A DNA stretch of 64,000 nucleotides from Clostridiaceae bacterium M8S5 (GTDB lineage Bacteria > Bacillota > Clostridia > Tissierellales > MCWD3): contig CP118523.1 in assembly GCA_029227815.1 (NCBI GenBank), positions 2,108,001 through 2,172,000 on the forward strand, written 5' to 3'. Each line of letters begins with the position of its first letter. Within the stretch, counting starts at the first letter, position 1. The notes beneath the pieces are model-generated. The model saw nothing but the letters and a program-made list of their open reading frames with translations, was not told where the DNA came from and did not search any database. Position numbers and translations under genes: made by a program. Below are positions 62,660 through 64,000 of this stretch, in pieces.

Positions 62660-64000
62660 TTATAATAATTCTTTAAATCCATCAGTAGAGTAATCATCGC
62701 CCGCTCTCCTATCGTTGATTGCTTTAGTTAACGCGGCATGCCTCTCTCTATTAATAGGATTAAAGTATGCTATTAATATACTTATTACTAGAAATACCGC
62801 TCCTCCTATTGCTATAAGCAATTTCATACCATTTAACGTCTTGACTGACTGCTCTGCATTTGGCACATACCCAATTTTAGTAAGAATGGTACCTGATACC
62901 AGCATGGTAAGAGCCGTCAATCCTTTTTGTATAAATGCTATTATTCCATAGTAACCGCCTTCTCTTCTTTTTCCAGTCTTAAACTCATCAACCTCTATAA
63001 TATCAGGAATCATAGACCATACTATTTGATATTGTGAAACAATACCGACTCCTGAACATAACTGTAAAATACCTACTAAATAAAACTTTGAATCTGGTTT
63101 TAATATAAACATCGGAATTACAAATACACCTACTGCCCATATACTCATACATGTAATCCATGCAACTTTCTTTGACCATTTTTGACTGATAGCATTAATT
63201 ATCGGTACCCATAAAAGTCCTGGCACCCATGCAATTAGCAAAGCTGTACTTACCTGGTTTGATGTAAAGCCCATGTAGTATATTAGATAATATAACATCG
63301 CTGAATTCTGAATTGTCAGTGAGATTAATGAAAAGGCAAATAAACCTGCTGTATATAAGAATACTTTATTCTTTAATACATCTTTTAAAAACTCAATACC
63401 ACTTGCTTTATCTTCATTATCTACTTTTGTCAATTCATATCCTTCTGTAGACTTATATCCAATATAAATTGTAATAGTAGCTATAATTGCATAACCTGCT
63501 GCAGTTGCAGACCATCCCGCACTTGCACTGCCAAATTTATCAGAAAAAAACGCAACAAAAGTCATGGTAAAAGCGCTAATAACACCAGATATAGTAGCAA
63601 AAAAGTTTCTGTTACCATTTAAACTACTACGTTCATCGTAATCTAGTGTCATCTCCGCCCCCAATGCAGTATATGGCACATCTAATATAGTCTGAACTGT
63701 ATAGAAAGCTATAGCAACTAATATAAAGTATATCTTATTTGCTGTTTGAGAAAGTCCTGGGTTTGTAAACAATAGCCAAGCTACAACACCAAAAGGAATA
63801 GCCACCCATTTCAAGAATGGACGTCTTCTACCCTTTTTAGGATCTCTCTTATCCGATAGACTACCTATTAATGGATCTGTTATAGCATCCCATAATGTAC
63901 CAATTGATAGAATGATTCCAGCAAATGCTGGATCAAGACCTACTACATCTGTTAAAAAAAACATTCCATACATAATAAAAATTGATAAAGTCATAATAGC
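62660..64000 (-). CDS. GPH-family sodium:solute symporter (partial)
   Basis: 447 codons visible; the frame is open through the right edge, so the N-terminus lies outside the window. GTLWDAITDPLIGSLSDK with GRRRPFLKW is the GPH/MelB signature between helices 2 and 3; QTILDVPYTALGAEMTLDYDERSSL and MIPDIIEVDEFKTGKRREGGYYG are further family motifs. About ten helices are visible. GPH transporters usually carry glycosides, glucuronides or related anions with sodium or proton. The neighbouring hydantoin-type racemase suggests an unusual substrate. Confidence 0.92.
   Translation of the reverse strand, partial: AIMTLSIFIMYGMFFLTDVVGLDPAFAGIILSIGTLWDAITDPLIGSLSDKRDPKKGRRRPFLKWVAIPFGVVAWLLFTNPGLSQTANKIYFILVAIAFYTVQTILDVPYTALGAEMTLDYDERSSLNGNRNFFATISGVISAFTMTFVAFFSDKFGSASAGWSATAAGYAIIATITIYIGYKSTEGYELTKVDNEDKASGIEFLKDVLKNKVFLYTAGLFAFSLISLTIQNSAMLYYLIYYMGFTSNQVSTALLIAWVPGLLWVPIINAISQKWSKKVAWITCMSIWAVGVFVIPMFILKPDSKFYLVGILQLCSGVGIVSQYQIVWSMIPDIIEVDEFKTGKRREGGYYGIIAFIQKGLTALTMLVSGTILTKIGYVPNAEQSVKTLNGMKLLIAIGGAVFLVISILIAYFNPINRERHAALTKAINDRRAGDDYSTDGFKELL

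Overview
The window is AT-rich DNA from a low-GC Gram-positive anaerobe, most likely a member of the Clostridia. The evidence is AGGAGG-type ribosome sites before nearly every gene, frequent TTG starts, a butyryl-CoA (crt-hbd-bcd-etfBA) operon, sigma-54 enhancer-binding regulators, a lysine riboswitch and many U-tract terminators. No rRNA or tRNA gene, phage, insertion sequence or CRISPR array was seen, so the species cannot be fixed.

Region 1 (1-6 kb, minus strand): a DeoR regulator followed by an iron-type alcohol dehydrogenase, a class II aldolase, an MtnA-type isomerase and an MtnK-type kinase, with a separate NhaC-type permease cut by the left edge. Together they look like a 5-methylthioribose / 5-deoxyribose salvage (DHAP-shunt) operon with its own aldehyde reductase. 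Region 2 (6-13 kb, minus): crt-hbd-bcd-etfB-etfA, preceded by a clear -24/-12 promoter and followed by a PAS-containing sigma-54 activator that probably controls it. Region 3 (13-15 kb, plus): a lysine riboswitch with terminator ahead of an NhaC-family (LysW-type) transporter. Region 4 (15-19 kb): small hypothetical genes, a LysR/methyltransferase pair and purA.

Region 5 (19-22 kb, minus): an unusual 910-residue fusion of a ThiF/MoeB E1-like domain, an NRPS adenylation domain and a carrier domain, coupled to a small nucleotidyltransferase. Region 6 (22-29 kb, plus): an EvgS-like sensor kinase and NtrC-type regulator, a sigma-54 promoter, an AgcS amino-acid:sodium symporter and an asparaginase.

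Region 7 (29-47.5 kb) is an accessory stretch of small solitary genes: RlmA-like, Nudix, APH-like and ANT-like enzymes, several methyltransferases, a secreted phospholipase-C-like protein, an ECF sigma/anti-sigma pair, YjbQ and PolX. It also holds at least five decaying genes (grpB, a lipoprotein, a radical SAM C-terminus, a methyltransferase and a GNAT acetyltransferase) and a 53-residue orphan peptide gene with a strong ribosome site and terminator.

Region 8 (47.4-64 kb): a beta-lactamase-fold serine hydrolase, divergent thrC-thrB and hom-lysC for threonine synthesis, a GNAT and an AraC regulator, a TetR-controlled ABC exporter with a small membrane protein and a visible operator, two solitary genes, and a PucR-type regulator beside an Asp/Glu/hydantoin racemase and a GPH-family symporter cut by the right edge. 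The common theme is amino-acid uptake, salvage and fermentation under dedicated regulators, next to a decaying accessory region.
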